This document shows positions 41,995 through 50,645 of a DNA stretch of 64,000 nucleotides, piece by piece (within the stretch, counting starts at the first letter, position 1; each line of letters starts with the position of its first letter). The notes under the pieces are model-generated. The model was not told the DNA's origin. It worked only from the letters and a program-made list of their open reading frames with translations, and did not search any database. The stretch is from JAEUIE01 sp047602475. GTDB lineage: Bacteria > Planctomycetota > Planctomycetia > Gemmatales > HRBIN36. Location: the NCBI GenBank assembly GCA_047602475.1, contig JASGHE010000006.1, forward strand, positions 1 to 64,000, given 5' to 3'. The position numbers were made by a program, and so were the translations under genes.

Positions 41995-43155
41995 TTATCG
42001 AAGCGGTTCAACATCCTTGAGCAATCGGTTGAGCGCGACGGCTCTGATGTTCCTGGTCATGGGGAATGTGATGTCCCCGGCATGAATGACATCCAGTCTG
42101 GTCAGTCTGAGATCGTCGAGCGCTGTTCGTATGGAATGAGTGATTTGAGGCGAGCTGGTGCGTTTGATCTCAAATCCAAGACGCTGGCGGCCGCGTACGA
42201 TTAATAAATCCAGTTCAGCACCTCCATGCGTGGCCCAGAAGTAGCATTCTTCCGGGCGTGCTCCCAGATGGTGGATGACTTGTTCTATGGCAAAGCCTTC
42301 CCAGGAAGCGCCCAGCTTGGGGTGCGACTCAAGATCAGCTTGCGTGGTCAAATTCAACAGGCTGTGGAAGAGGCCACTATCGCACACGTAGATTTTGGGG
42401 GACTTCACCTGGCGCTTTGCCAGGTTCTCGAACCAGGGAGGAAGCTGCCTAACGACGAGTGCCGCCGTCAGAATATCCAGATAATTTCGGACGGTCGTGT
42501 CAGCGACGCCAAAGGAACGACCAATCTCCGAAGCATTCCAAATCTGTCCGTGATAGTGAGCGATCATCGTCCAGAAGCGTCGAAGGATAGGAGCAGCTAC
42601 AGTAATACCCAGTTGAGGCAAATCCCTTTCGAGGAAGGTACGGATGAAATCACGACGCCATTGGGCGCTTTCCCCGGTGGTGCGAGCCAGGAAGGACCGT
42701 GGGAATCCGCCTCGGTGCCACAGTTTTTCGGTGTGTCGTGTTCCCACTTCATCCAGCGAGAAGCCATGCAGTTCATGATAGACAATGCGGCCTGCGAGTG
42801 ATTCTGAACTTTGACGGAGTAAATGCGGAGAGGCGCTACCCAGGAGCAGGAATCTCGCAGGCTTGCGTGGACGATCTGCCAGGACACGCAGAATGGGGAA
42901 TAGTTCGGGTCGACGCTGTACTTCATCAATGACGACTAGTCCTCGCAGCGTACCCAGAGCAAGCATGGGCTCAGCCAGGCGGGCGAGATCATCAGGATTC
43001 TCCAGGTCAAAAAAGGTCACTGATCCCTTAAACTTTCGGGCGACAGAATGGGCAAGTGTAGTCTTGCCCACCTGACGCGGTCCAAGGATCGCGACCACAG
43101 GGTATTGTCTCAGCAGCTTGAGGAGGGCGTGATCTTCTTCTGAGCGTTTTATCAT
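41995..43155 (-). CDS. AAA ATPase with DUF4143 domain
   Basis: 386 residues. Walker A VVAILGPRQVGKTTLAHS, Walker B LRGLVVIDEVQRRPELFPIL, sensor LLLGSASPHLLRQSSESLAG, then the helix-turn-helix IGRSFGVADTTVRNYLDIL and a PD-(D/E)xK-like end: YFWATHGGAELDLLIVRGRQ and GFEIKRTSSP (ELD...EIK). The family is abundant and mobile in bacteria; its role is unsettled. A perfect 39-base palindrome lies just upstream of the ATG and is the likely control site. Confidence 0.92.
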   Translation of the reverse strand: MIKRSEEDHALLKLLRQYPVVAILGPRQVGKTTLAHSVARKFKGSVTFFDLENPDDLARLAEPMLALGTLRGLVVIDEVQRRPELFPILRVLADRPRKPARFLLLGSASPHLLRQSSESLAGRIVYHELHGFSLDEVGTRHTEKLWHRGGFPRSFLARTTGESAQWRRDFIRTFLERDLPQLGITVAAPILRRFWTMIAHYHGQIWNASEIGRSFGVADTTVRNYLDILTAALVVRQLPPWFENLAKRQVKSPKIYVCDSGLFHSLLNLTTQADLESHPKLGASWEGFAIEQVIHHLGARPEECYFWATHGGAELDLLIVRGRQRLGFEIKRTSSPQITHSIRTALDDLRLTRLDVIHAGDITFPMTRNIRAVALNRLLKDVEPLR

Positions 43156-43166
43156 GCAAATAGTCT

Positions 43167-43205
43167 ACCTTGAAATCTCGGTGATGACCACCGAGATTTC
43201 AAGGT
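43167..43205. promoter_or_regulatory. Perfect 39-base palindrome before the DUF4143 ATPase
   Basis: ACCTTGAAATCTCGGTG - ATGAC - CACCGAGATTTCAAGGT: 17-base arms without mismatch, 11 bases upstream of the ATPase start codon. Probably an operator, or a hairpin in the leader. Confidence 0.75.
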
Positions 43206-43291
43206 TGTGCCTGGCTCACTTTCCGGTCAGCAATGATGTGGGAGACCTTGATAGAACCAGGTTCGTACACATATTCTGGCTCTAAGTCTCC

Positions 43292-43437
43292 TAACAGCCC
43301 GTTGGAAAACTCGACAGATGTGGCAGAGTTATGCATGTACTCATGCATGACCCTGCGAAACTACTGAGTTATTGCACATTCAGCAGGGTCTTTCGGAGTA
43401 CCGAATAACCCTGCCACGGCTTTTCAACAGGCTCCTA
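43292..43437. mobile_element. MITE-like element, copy E (142 bp plus flanking TA)
   Basis: TA-ACAGCCCGTTGGAAAAC ... TTTTCAACAGGCTCC-TA, element 43294-43435. Outer arms are changed on both sides (GGCAGAGTT, AACCCTGCC); inner stems are ATGCATG/CATGCAT and TTCGG/CCGAA, seen in no other copy, still perfect around GTAC. Orientation as copy D. Confidence 0.85.
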
Positions 43438-43792
43438 AAGCTGCCAAGGTGATAGCAATAAGAAGTCCAAACATGTATATGGTTCCGAAAGGATGTCACG
43501 GGTTATCAAAATTCCTCATGACTCGTCTGCATTCGTTATCTAATCTTCCACAAATTCACTTAGCCTATTGTCGAGTCTAATGGGTTGTCAAGCATCATTC
43601 TGAGTATTCGTGTGTAACTGTCACGCAGTTGCTGATCGTCGTCTCATCGCAAGACGTTCCCTTGCTGGCGCTGCGGGCTGATATCTTCGGGAGGCCCTTA
43701 TCCTGCGGCGGCGTATCTTCCCATTCCATTTCTCCCCCCTCTCAGCGTAGAATAGAGGGGTTCGTCAGCTGTGGTATTTGTTGGAGTTCCTT

Positions 43793-44293
43793 ATGGGTCA
43801 GATCTTCAATGCTGTAGTCGATTTCCTTACCGACGATGGCTGGAAGTACACCATTCTGGAAGAGGATCAGGAACTGCTGGCCCTGACGTTGTCCTTCAAA
43901 GGACGAAACGGTTCCTGGCAGTGCTTTGCCATCGTCGATGAGGAAAAGCATTGGCTGCGGTTCTATTCGATCCTGCCCGTACACGTTCGTGATGACAAGC
44001 GGGAAGATGTCACCGAGTTCATGACCCGTGCCAACTACGGCCTGATGCTGGGCAACTTCGAGATGGACCTCAACGACGGCGAGGTGCGTTTCAAGACCAG
44101 CGTCGATGCCGAGGGAGGCGAACTCACCAAGCCGATGATTGACAACTTGCTTCGATCGAATCTGATCTCGATGGATCGCTATTTTCCCGGCATGATGGCG
44201 GTGCTCTATAGCGATCGCTCACCCTCGGATATTTACGACGAGGTGGCTAATGAAGTGAGCGAGGATCGTCCGTCGTTTGATGAGGATGCTTAA
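43793..44293 (+). CDS. YbjN domain protein
   Basis: 166 residues. FNAVVDFLTDDGWKYTILEE and QELLALTLSFKGRNGSWQCF, then TEFMTRANYGLMLGNFEMDL (NYxLxxGxFxxD, the YbjN signature) and DGEVRFKTSVDAEGGELTKP. ATG at 43793 has TTGGAG eight bases upstream. The YbjN fold is related to type III chaperones; role unknown. Its TAA stop is formed at the left TA of MITE-like copy F, so the element supplies the end of the gene. Confidence 0.88.
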   Translation: MGQIFNAVVDFLTDDGWKYTILEEDQELLALTLSFKGRNGSWQCFAIVDEEKHWLRFYSILPVHVRDDKREDVTEFMTRANYGLMLGNFEMDLNDGEVRFKTSVDAEGGELTKPMIDNLLRSNLISMDRYFPGMMAVLYSDRSPSDIYDEVANEVSEDRPSFDEDA

Positions 44294-44436
44294 TAGCTTG
44301 TTGAAAACTGTGGCAGGGGTCAGCGGTACGCCGCTGCCCCCTGTCTGAACGTGCAGAATCCTTGTTGTTTCGCAGGGGGCACGATAAGTACATCGTGACC
44401 CCTGCCACGGCTGTCGATTGTTCAACAAGATTCTTA
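44291..44436. mobile_element. MITE-like element, copy F (142 bp plus flanking TA)
   Basis: TA-ATAGCTTGTTGAAAACTG ... TTGTTCAACAAGATTCT-TA, element 44293-44434. Left stem CAGCGG/CCGCTG; right stem CACGATA/CATCGTG (one mismatch). Orientation as copies A and C. It exactly fills the space between the stop codons of two convergent genes. Confidence 0.85.
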
Positions 44437-45168
44437 TTGCTTCGGGATGAAGAAGTTGTTACCCGATTGCAGCCAGAGGCTGATTTGATCGGCAGTAAGG
44501 GTCTCGACGTGGCCATCAGCGAAGAAGTAGTTGGCAAACCCGGGCACCAGGTCGCTGGAGTTGCCGGTGAAGCGATCAGGCTGGATGCCGAAATTGCCGG
44601 TAGCACGGGACCAGCTCACCTGGGGGTTGGCTGTGATCCAGGATTGGGGCGAGATGTATTGATAGCCTGGGACGCCGGACTTGGGACTGACGGGAGCTAT
44701 CGCAATCGCACGGGATAAACTGGTGCAGTCGTTAATACGGTCACAGCTCAGTTGCTTGCCGGGGTTCATCGGGTCGAGAATCTGGGTGCTGAAATAGGGG
44801 TTGAGCACAAAGCTGGAGCAGAGGCGGCCCGGGTTCTGTTGCATGTAGTCGTAGCGATCTTTCTTGAGCGGATCGCCCGGGCTGACGAGGTAGTCGTTAA
44901 TATCGCCGTAATTACTGAGCTTGAGCAGCCAGCGATCGAAGGGATCGGTGGCTTTGACTTTGATGGGTGTTCCGCCATGGGCCTGAGCATAAGCGAGCCA
45001 GGCGTGTCCCAGCACGCGCAGTTGTTCGCGGTCTTCCTGCGCGTCGGCCAGTGACCGCAGCCTCATGATGGCGGGAAGGAGCATGGCAACGAGCAGGATC
45101 AGGATCGTGATGACCACGAGCAGCTCAATGAGCGTCAAACCGTTACGGGTCGGGCGGCGATAGAACAT
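44434..45168 (-). CDS. Prepilin-type N-terminal protein (DUF1559-like pseudopilin)
   Basis: About 244 residues. RNGLTLIELLVVITILILLV is the type IV prepilin cleavage and methylation site followed by the assembly helix. The C-terminal part FANYFFADGHVETLTADQIS contains the FADGH-type motif usual in planctomycete DUF1559 and related pseudopilins (H-x9-DG group). Exported and cut by a prepilin peptidase; the role in planctomycetes is not known. ATG at 45168 gives a short leader; 45204 is an alternative. Confidence 0.9.
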   Translation of the reverse strand: MFYRRPTRNGLTLIELLVVITILILLVAMLLPAIMRLRSLADAQEDREQLRVLGHAWLAYAQAHGGTPIKVKATDPFDRWLLKLSNYGDINDYLVSPGDPLKKDRYDYMQQNPGRLCSSFVLNPYFSTQILDPMNPGKQLSCDRINDCTSLSRAIAIAPVSPKSGVPGYQYISPQSWITANPQVSWSRATGNFGIQPDRFTGNSSDLVPGFANYFFADGHVETLTADQISLWLQSGNNFFIPKQ

Positions 45169-45312
45169 CGGTCTGCTCGCTGTAACGAGAGGAAACGAAG
45201 ACATTCCCTGCTAAAGACTGAGATGACTCATTCCCTGAATACCCTCTAGCCTATCGAGCGAATCCTGCCCCGGTCAAGCCTTATATTCGGAAAAGTCAAC
45301 TTAGAGGTTTGG

Positions 45313-45410
45313 TTCTCCCCCTTTTTCAAGGGGGAGCTAGAGGGGGTTGTTCTTACGGCGAGAAGAACCCCACCCAACCTCCCCCCAATCTCCCCTTGGT
45401 GTAAGGGGAG
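45313..45410. repeat. C-rich double-hairpin repeat, uninterrupted copy
   Basis: TTCTCCCCCTTTTTCAAGGG-GGAGCTAGAGGGGG ... CCCACCCAACCTCCCC ... TGTAAGGGGAG. GCTAGAGGGG here is the empty-site equivalent of the insertion point of copy A. Confidence 0.8.
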
Positions 45411-45443
45411 TAGAAAGAAATCATACAGTTATCTCTGCCGATG

Positions 45444-45986
45444 TCATGAGCTTAGCGTTCGTGCTGCTTTCAGGATCAATGTCATGCTGGGAGCATGGGT
45501 GATCTGGCTGTTCATGACCTTTTCCACCGCTTCGCCCAAGGGCATCTTCACCCGTTGAATCAACTCCGTTCCTTCGGGAGAGGCTTCCACCATGCGAAGG
45601 TCCCTCGCCAGGAAGAGCTGCGTTGGGGAAAGGACCGAGGCAGTAAAGGGATCGAGCCTGCCTAAATCGATCCATTGCTCCGCCTCAATGCCGAGCTCTT
45701 CCTTGAGTTCTCGCCGGGCCGCTGTGAGTGAAGGTTCATCGTGATCTCGTCCGCCGCTGACACACTCGAGCGTTGTTTCGCCGACGGCATAGTGGAACTC
45801 TTCGGTGAGATAGACATTGTGGCTCGCATCCATGGCCAGCACACAGACGCCCGGCTTAATGTGAGCGACGGCATAGGTGCCCGGGAGTCCATCGGGTCGG
45901 ATCACTTCATCACGCTGGACTTGCAGCCAGGGATCCTGATAGACCCATTGCGAGGAGATGATCTTCCAAGGGCCATGCTGTTTCAT
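45444..45986 (-). CDS. Nudix hydrolase, ADP-ribose pyrophosphatase-like
   Basis: 180 residues. The Nudix box GGRDHDEPSLTAARRELKEE-LGI follows GX5EX7REUXEEXGU exactly. Upstream IISSQWVYQDPWLQVQRDEV and VAHIKPGVCVLAMD fit the ADP-sugar pyrophosphatase subgroup (YfcD/NudF-like). It would cleave ADP-ribose or a related nucleoside diphosphate sugar in the cytosol. Stand-alone gene. Confidence 0.92.
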   Translation of the reverse strand: MKQHGPWKIISSQWVYQDPWLQVQRDEVIRPDGLPGTYAVAHIKPGVCVLAMDASHNVYLTEEFHYAVGETTLECVSGGRDHDEPSLTAARRELKEELGIEAEQWIDLGRLDPFTASVLSPTQLFLARDLRMVEASPEGTELIQRVKMPLGEAVEKVMNSQITHAPSMTLILKAARTLSS

Positions 45987-46171
45987 GATAACTCCGGCAA
46001 CGCTGGTAATCTGGGGAAACTGACCGCCTCAGGTTCGCCAGATTGGCCTTGTTCACATTTTACACAAATGGTAATTCAGTGGGGTTAAGAGCTGCGCCGC
46101 AAAGCACTCTCGACAAGATTCAGGGCAACGGAGATGCCTGAAATCTTTACCAAGCAGAAAGGAATCTACCC

Positions 46172-46933
46172 ATGATGTCGCCACGGATGTGCGTCACTCT
46201 GGTGCTCTTCGCGATCACCACACCCAGTCTCATCGCTCAATCATCGAACCTGGCCGCCACTTTCGGCGACTTCCAAAACATCAACATGGGCAATCCTGGT
46301 TTCGTTACCAGCTATACCTATCGCGATCCAGCCACTACCACGCCCTTGACCGTTTTCGATCCGGGCACCTACACCTACGCGCCGAATCTGATGTCTCCCG
46401 TGTTGCTGCACAACAATCCCGCTCTGCCGAACTTCTTCGATCACACGTTCGGCAACGCCAACGGCATGATGATGGTGATCAACGGCTCGACCAATCCCAA
46501 CGATGTCTTCCTGAGCTCCACTCACGCTGTGCAGCCCAACAGCACCTACACCTTCTCGATGTGGACGACTGCGTGGAACAACAGCAACAACCACTTGCCC
46601 GAAGTGCAGGTAAAGATCAATGGCGTGGCAGTGGGCGTAGGGGTGCCTTCCAGCGTGCTGGGACAGTGGACCAACTTCACAGTAGACTGGGATTCGGGCA
46701 ATAACACCGTAGCCCATATTGATCTGAACGACTTGAACTTCGACTACGGCGGCAACGACTTCGCGCTGGATGACGTATCGTTCAGCCTGTCGGGCAACGC
46801 CTCCGGGGCAGCGGTTCCTGAACCAGGCACGCTGGCTCTGATGGGCGCTGCTCTTTTGGGTACCGGCTGCTGCTACGTCTATCGACGCCGGTTCAAGAAA
46901 GCCGACAGCTCATTCAAGGCTGTTGCACGCTAA
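46172..46933 (+). CDS. PEP-CTERM sorted extracytoplasmic protein
   Basis: 253 residues. Signal peptide RMCVTLVLFAITTPSLIAQS. The middle is a beta-rich domain with many Asn/Thr (VQPNSTYTFSMWTTAWNN, INGVAVGVGVPSSVLGQWTN). The C-terminus has VPEPGTLALMGAALLGTGCC followed by RRR, the PEP-CTERM exosortase signal. Such proteins are cut by an exosortase and placed in the envelope or matrix. No exosortase gene in the window. Its 3' end overlaps the opposite-strand methylase gene by 24 bases. Confidence 0.92.
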   Translation: MMSPRMCVTLVLFAITTPSLIAQSSNLAATFGDFQNINMGNPGFVTSYTYRDPATTTPLTVFDPGTYTYAPNLMSPVLLHNNPALPNFFDHTFGNANGMMMVINGSTNPNDVFLSSTHAVQPNSTYTFSMWTTAWNNSNNHLPEVQVKINGVAVGVGVPSSVLGQWTNFTVDWDSGNNTVAHIDLNDLNFDYGGNDFALDDVSFSLSGNASGAAVPEPGTLALMGAALLGTGCCYVYRRRFKKADSSFKAVAR

Positions 46934-48103
46934 TTCCCGACAGGTACTGGTGCGGGACGCTCTGCGGACGCTGCCTCGCTCTACCATGAACAACTGCTCC
47001 ATGACATGAATCGCACGGCGGTCGAAATTGCGACTGCCGCGGAAGGCATTATACTTCGTCTCCAGCACGTTCACTGATCCCAGGCGATTCAACATCGCCC
47101 GCATCTCCTGGGGTGAGATGAACCCTTCGTTGTTAAACGAGATCAACAGGAACTTCGCATCGAGCGTCTCGATCAATTCTTGAAACAACCGTAGAGACCG
47201 GCTCCGGACGTTATACCCGGAGCGTCGCCAATTCGTGGGGATGCCTGAGACCCTGCTCATTTCGACAGGTCGCTGATAATTCACCAGCAGATTGAGCATG
47301 AAATAGTTCGAGCCATAGGGATGCTGGTTATAGGGCGGATCAAGGTAGGCCAGGTCAAGATTCTTCAGATGGCGGGCAGCCTCGTTGGCGTCTTGCTGCA
47401 ACACCTCCACATCGCACTCAAACCGACTGAGGATCGGCGGCTCCAGAACGATCTGGCCCTTGATCCGCAACAGCGCATCGGACCCACTGCCGCCGAACTG
47501 GCCGATCTGCGTCTGGCGGTTCTTGTAGAAGCCCTTGAAGACGCCGGCGGTGTTGGCGTGGATCGAAGCTTTGCTGAGCAACGGGCCGAGCAGCAGGTCT
47601 TGGAACTCGGATGGCACAGCATCAATGAGTTGCCGATAGCGATCCAACCGGCGAGCATTGTCTTGAGTGTAGAAGACGCGATCTTCTTTGGTGATTTGCT
47701 GATCATCACGGGGCGAGTAGAGTTCTTCGATGAAGCCTGGCTGAATGTTATCGCTACTCACTTGAGCATTGAGATTATCAACGAGTTTCAGCAGGGATTG
47801 ACGATCGACGTTACTCTTGTTCCTGAGATAACATCGAGAGGTGACGGCAGCGTAGTCTTCCAGATCATTGCTGACGAGATACTCAGCATGAGCTTTGAGG
47901 TACCGTGACACGACGCCGGAGCCGCTGAAGGCATCGAAGACTCGGAGCTTAGTCTTGCCCAACCGGGCTTTGACCTGCTCGACAGCTAAGCCAATGTTGC
48001 CAAGCAGCGATCGCTTGTTGCCCAGATAGGTGATGAGTTGCCGGCTGAGATAGTCGGGGTTTTCGACTTGGCTGCTCATCCCTGGCTGCTCCGGTTCCAT
48101 CAT
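46910..48103 (-). CDS. Dam-like D12-class adenine DNA methyltransferase
   Basis: 397 residues. RQLITYLGNKRSLLGNIGLA is motif X of the alpha class, FDAFSGSGVVSRYLK motif I (AdoMet), and AYLDPPYNQHPYGSNYFMLN motif IV (DPPY). The order X-I-TRD-IV is the D12 (Dam) type, giving N6-adenine methylation. No restriction enzyme is next to it, so it is solitary. RSGYNVRSRSLRLFQELIET and LISFNNEGFISPQEM are later motifs. C-terminal 20 residues overlap the PEP-CTERM gene and may be longer than usual. Confidence 0.92.
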   Translation of the reverse strand: MMEPEQPGMSSQVENPDYLSRQLITYLGNKRSLLGNIGLAVEQVKARLGKTKLRVFDAFSGSGVVSRYLKAHAEYLVSNDLEDYAAVTSRCYLRNKSNVDRQSLLKLVDNLNAQVSSDNIQPGFIEELYSPRDDQQITKEDRVFYTQDNARRLDRYRQLIDAVPSEFQDLLLGPLLSKASIHANTAGVFKGFYKNRQTQIGQFGGSGSDALLRIKGQIVLEPPILSRFECDVEVLQQDANEAARHLKNLDLAYLDPPYNQHPYGSNYFMLNLLVNYQRPVEMSRVSGIPTNWRRSGYNVRSRSLRLFQELIETLDAKFLLISFNNEGFISPQEMRAMLNRLGSVNVLETKYNAFRGSRNFDRRAIHVMEQLFMVERGSVRRASRTSTCRELACNSLE

Positions 48104-48276
48104 GCTGGGTATCTTACAAGGAACACTGCAAGATGGGTGCCATGGTTTCGGTACTCAGTAACCATGCTGAGCTTGAAGAAGTGTTGCATCCTTCGACTTG
48201 TATGATCATCTTCACCCTTGAAGATTCACCACCCTATGACGAATAATCAACTGAGTCACCTAATGAGTGTTCCTTT

Positions 48277-49017
48277 GTGTTGACTAACCTCGGCCATGCT
48301 ATTGTTTTCTTCGCCCGCACCGCCTGGCATTTGCCGGGGGCGCTGCTTCGTCCCAAACTATGGGTGCCCCATTGGGCAAACGCCTTGCTGGGGGTCTTTC
48401 CTTTGGCCGTAGCGGCGGGGCTGGCGATGGGCATTATCGCCTGGTTGCAGCTTCGCAATCTGCTGGTTCCCTACGGCAGCGTTGAAGCGCTACCGAGAGT
48501 GCTGCTGCTCACGGTCGTCTGGGAGTTTGGCCCCATCGCCGTCGCCTTCGTCGCTGCGGGTCGATTGGGTGCAGGCTTGGCGGCGGAATTGGCTGCTCTC
48601 AAAGAGAGTGAGCAGATCGACGCTGCCCAGGTGATGGGCATGCTCATTATCCCTCGGCTCATCGCTCCCCGTGTGCTCGGCTGTATCCTAGCTCTGCCGA
48701 TCCTCACCGTCTTCGTTGATTACCTCGCCCTGGCTTCCAGCTTCACGGCTGAAGCACTGGCAGGGACGATGACCTGGATGGAGTTCGCCCGGGCGAGTTT
48801 GACCTACCTCAATCTGTTGGATACCGTTCTTTCGATCGCCAAGACGTGCATCTTCGGGTACCTCATCGCCTGTGCAGGCTGTTATGCCGGGCTGCGAGCC
48901 AGCGGCGGAGCCGTCGCTGTGGGGAAGGCAGCGACTCAAGGCGTGGTGCGGGCAACGCTGCTGGTGCTGGTGGCGGATGTGTTTCTGGTGAAGTTGATTC
49001 AGTTGATTGTGAATTGA
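48277..49017 (+). CDS. MlaE-like ABC transporter permease
   Basis: 246 residues with five or six spans: ALLGVFPLAVAAGLAMGIIA, LLTVVWEFGPIAVAFVAAGR, IIPRLIAPRVLGCILALPIL and others. GRLGAGLAAELAALKESEQI-DA and MGM are the conserved coupling helix of MlaE/YrbE. This family moves phospholipids between membranes with an ATPase (MlaF) and an MCE protein (MlaD), which are absent here. GTG at 48277. Lone permease genes occur in some genomes. Confidence 0.88.
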   Translation: MLTNLGHAIVFFARTAWHLPGALLRPKLWVPHWANALLGVFPLAVAAGLAMGIIAWLQLRNLLVPYGSVEALPRVLLLTVVWEFGPIAVAFVAAGRLGAGLAAELAALKESEQIDAAQVMGMLIIPRLIAPRVLGCILALPILTVFVDYLALASSFTAEALAGTMTWMEFARASLTYLNLLDTVLSIAKTCIFGYLIACAGCYAGLRASGGAVAVGKAATQGVVRATLLVLVADVFLVKLIQLIVN

Positions 49018-49029
49018 AGCAGCAATGTG

Positions 49030-49104
49030 AGCGTGGGGCGTCAGCCCCATGAGTAAACTCGCATGATGTTTTGACGTTTCACTCAGGGGGCTTACGCCCC
49101 CCGC
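49030..49104. repeat. GGGGCGTCAGCCCC-type interspersed repeat
   Basis: GCGTGGGGCGTCAGCCCC at the left and GGGGGCTTACGCCCCCCGC at the right form two hairpins, about 75 bp, between convergent genes and could end transcription from either side. It extends into the last codons of the mutase gene. Confidence 0.65.
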
Positions 49105-50465
49105 TCGATACCTGATCCTATCTCTTTACACAACGCCGTCGCCCCGGCCACATCCGGCACCTCCGCGATCACTCGCACGATTGGTTCCGTGTTGCTGGGC
49201 CGTACATGAACCCAGCGGTCTGACCAGTCGAGGCGTAACCCATCCTCACGATTCGCCTTCGCTTCGGGATACTGTCTAACGAGTGCATCATAAAGGGCAG
49301 GCAGCCGATCAGCGCTGACGGTGTACTTATCCTTCTGAATGACATACTTGGGTAGCGCATCGACGATGGAGCTGAGGGGTTTGTTCTCTTCAGCCAACAG
49401 GCTCAGCACCAGGGCCATACCGACGAAGGGGTCGCGTACCCAGCCGACTCTCGGATCGATCACGCCGCCGTTGCCTTCACCGCCGATGAGGGCATTCAAA
49501 CTTCGCATCTTGGCCACGACATTCGCCTCGCCGACAGCACTGCGATGAAACGAGCAACCATGCTTCTTGGCGATATCTTCGTTGATGCGGGAGGTGGACA
49601 TATTGACGACGACCGGGCCTTGCTTCTGCCGCAGCACATAGTCCAAACTCAAAGCCAGTGTCAGTTCTTCGCCAATGTAGCGACCTTTTTCATCGATCAA
49701 CGCTAACCGGTCGGAATCGGGATCGAGAGCAAAGCCGATAGCACAGCGTTTCTCAGCGACGAGGGGGGCGATGGTGCGAAGATTCTCTTCGGTCGGTTCG
49801 GGAGTGTGGGGGAAGTTATCGCTTGGATGCAGCCCCGCCCCTTCGACCATGCAACTGAGATTCATCTGTAGGAACTGCTGAGCGAGTGGCCCGCCTGCTC
49901 CACCGTTGGCATCGACGAACACCCGGAAGCCCTTGCGACGGACGGCTTCCACATTAGCCAGGCCCGAAGCGAGCCGGGCATGAATTTGAATAGCGGACAA
50001 CGCATCGTTGACAGGCGGTGCCTGCTTCCAATCGGTCGAGGCATATTTCGTCGTTCGGACAAAGGCTTTGCGTTGATAGAGATCAACGACCTTGGCCCCC
50101 TCACTAGGAGCGAGCACTGCCCCATCCTTTCCAAAGAGCTTGAGACCATTCCACGGTGCCGGGTTATGGCTGGCCGATAGCTGAATGCCCCCGGCAAGCT
50201 TCTGTTCTCGAATCATGACACCGACGGTGGGCGTGGGGACGATGCCAAGATCGAGCACCTTGCAACCGGTGCTGAGGAGACCCGCCGCCGCCGCAGCACC
50301 GAGCATGGTGCCGCTGGGACGGTTATCCCGACTGAGGGCCACCGTGCTGCCTGTACCCAGGTAGGTGCCGAGGGCCTCAGCAAAAGCGAGGGCAATATCA
50401 GGAGTCAGGCTTTCACCGACGATGCCACGGATACCGGAGACGCTAACGATCAGTGGTGAGGACAT
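49092..50465 (-). CDS. Phosphohexomutase, GlmM/ManB-like
   Basis: About 457 residues. VSVSGIRGIVGESLTPDIAL (substrate start), GIQLSASHNPAPWNGLKLFG with the phosphoserine (SASHNP), ALDPDSDRLALIDEKGRYIG (metal loop DPDSDR), IGGEGNGGVIDPRVGWVRD (sugar specificity) and VHVRPSNTEPIVRVIAEV (phosphate loop). Four-domain alpha-D-phosphohexomutase. Likely converts GlcN-6-P and GlcN-1-P or mannose phosphates; the GEGNGG loop fits GlmM-like enzymes. ATG at 50465 preferred to the TTG at 50474. Confidence 0.92.
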   Translation of the reverse strand: MSSPLIVSVSGIRGIVGESLTPDIALAFAEALGTYLGTGSTVALSRDNRPSGTMLGAAAAAGLLSTGCKVLDLGIVPTPTVGVMIREQKLAGGIQLSASHNPAPWNGLKLFGKDGAVLAPSEGAKVVDLYQRKAFVRTTKYASTDWKQAPPVNDALSAIQIHARLASGLANVEAVRRKGFRVFVDANGGAGGPLAQQFLQMNLSCMVEGAGLHPSDNFPHTPEPTEENLRTIAPLVAEKRCAIGFALDPDSDRLALIDEKGRYIGEELTLALSLDYVLRQKQGPVVVNMSTSRINEDIAKKHGCSFHRSAVGEANVVAKMRSLNALIGGEGNGGVIDPRVGWVRDPFVGMALVLSLLAEENKPLSSIVDALPKYVIQKDKYTVSADRLPALYDALVRQYPEAKANREDGLRLDWSDRWVHVRPSNTEPIVRVIAEVPDVAGATALCKEIGSGIERGA

Positions 50466-50474
50466 AATACCCAA

Positions 50475-50503
50475 AAGTCAGGAATCAGAAGCCAGGAGTA
50501 AGA
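50475..50503. repeat. Degenerate heptamer repeat tract
   Basis: AAGTCAGGAATCAGAAGCCA-GGAGTAAG, same family as 13044-13101. Confidence 0.65.
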
Positions 50504-50645
50504 ATAGATGTATTTGCTCAAGGAACCATGTTCCCTTTTCGATCAAGCACATGGTATTGTGGTTTGGGCAACTCTGAATGGATGGTAGGGTGTTGTCCGA
50601 TAGTTTTATCAGGTGCTACCCCACTCGTTTCAGTAGAGACCTTTC

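Larger units (their letters stand above)
43156..43792. other. 637-base gap
   Basis: No gene seen. It holds the palindrome at 43167-43205, MITE-like copy E at 43292-43437 and about 350 bases of unremarkable sequence. Confidence 0.6.
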
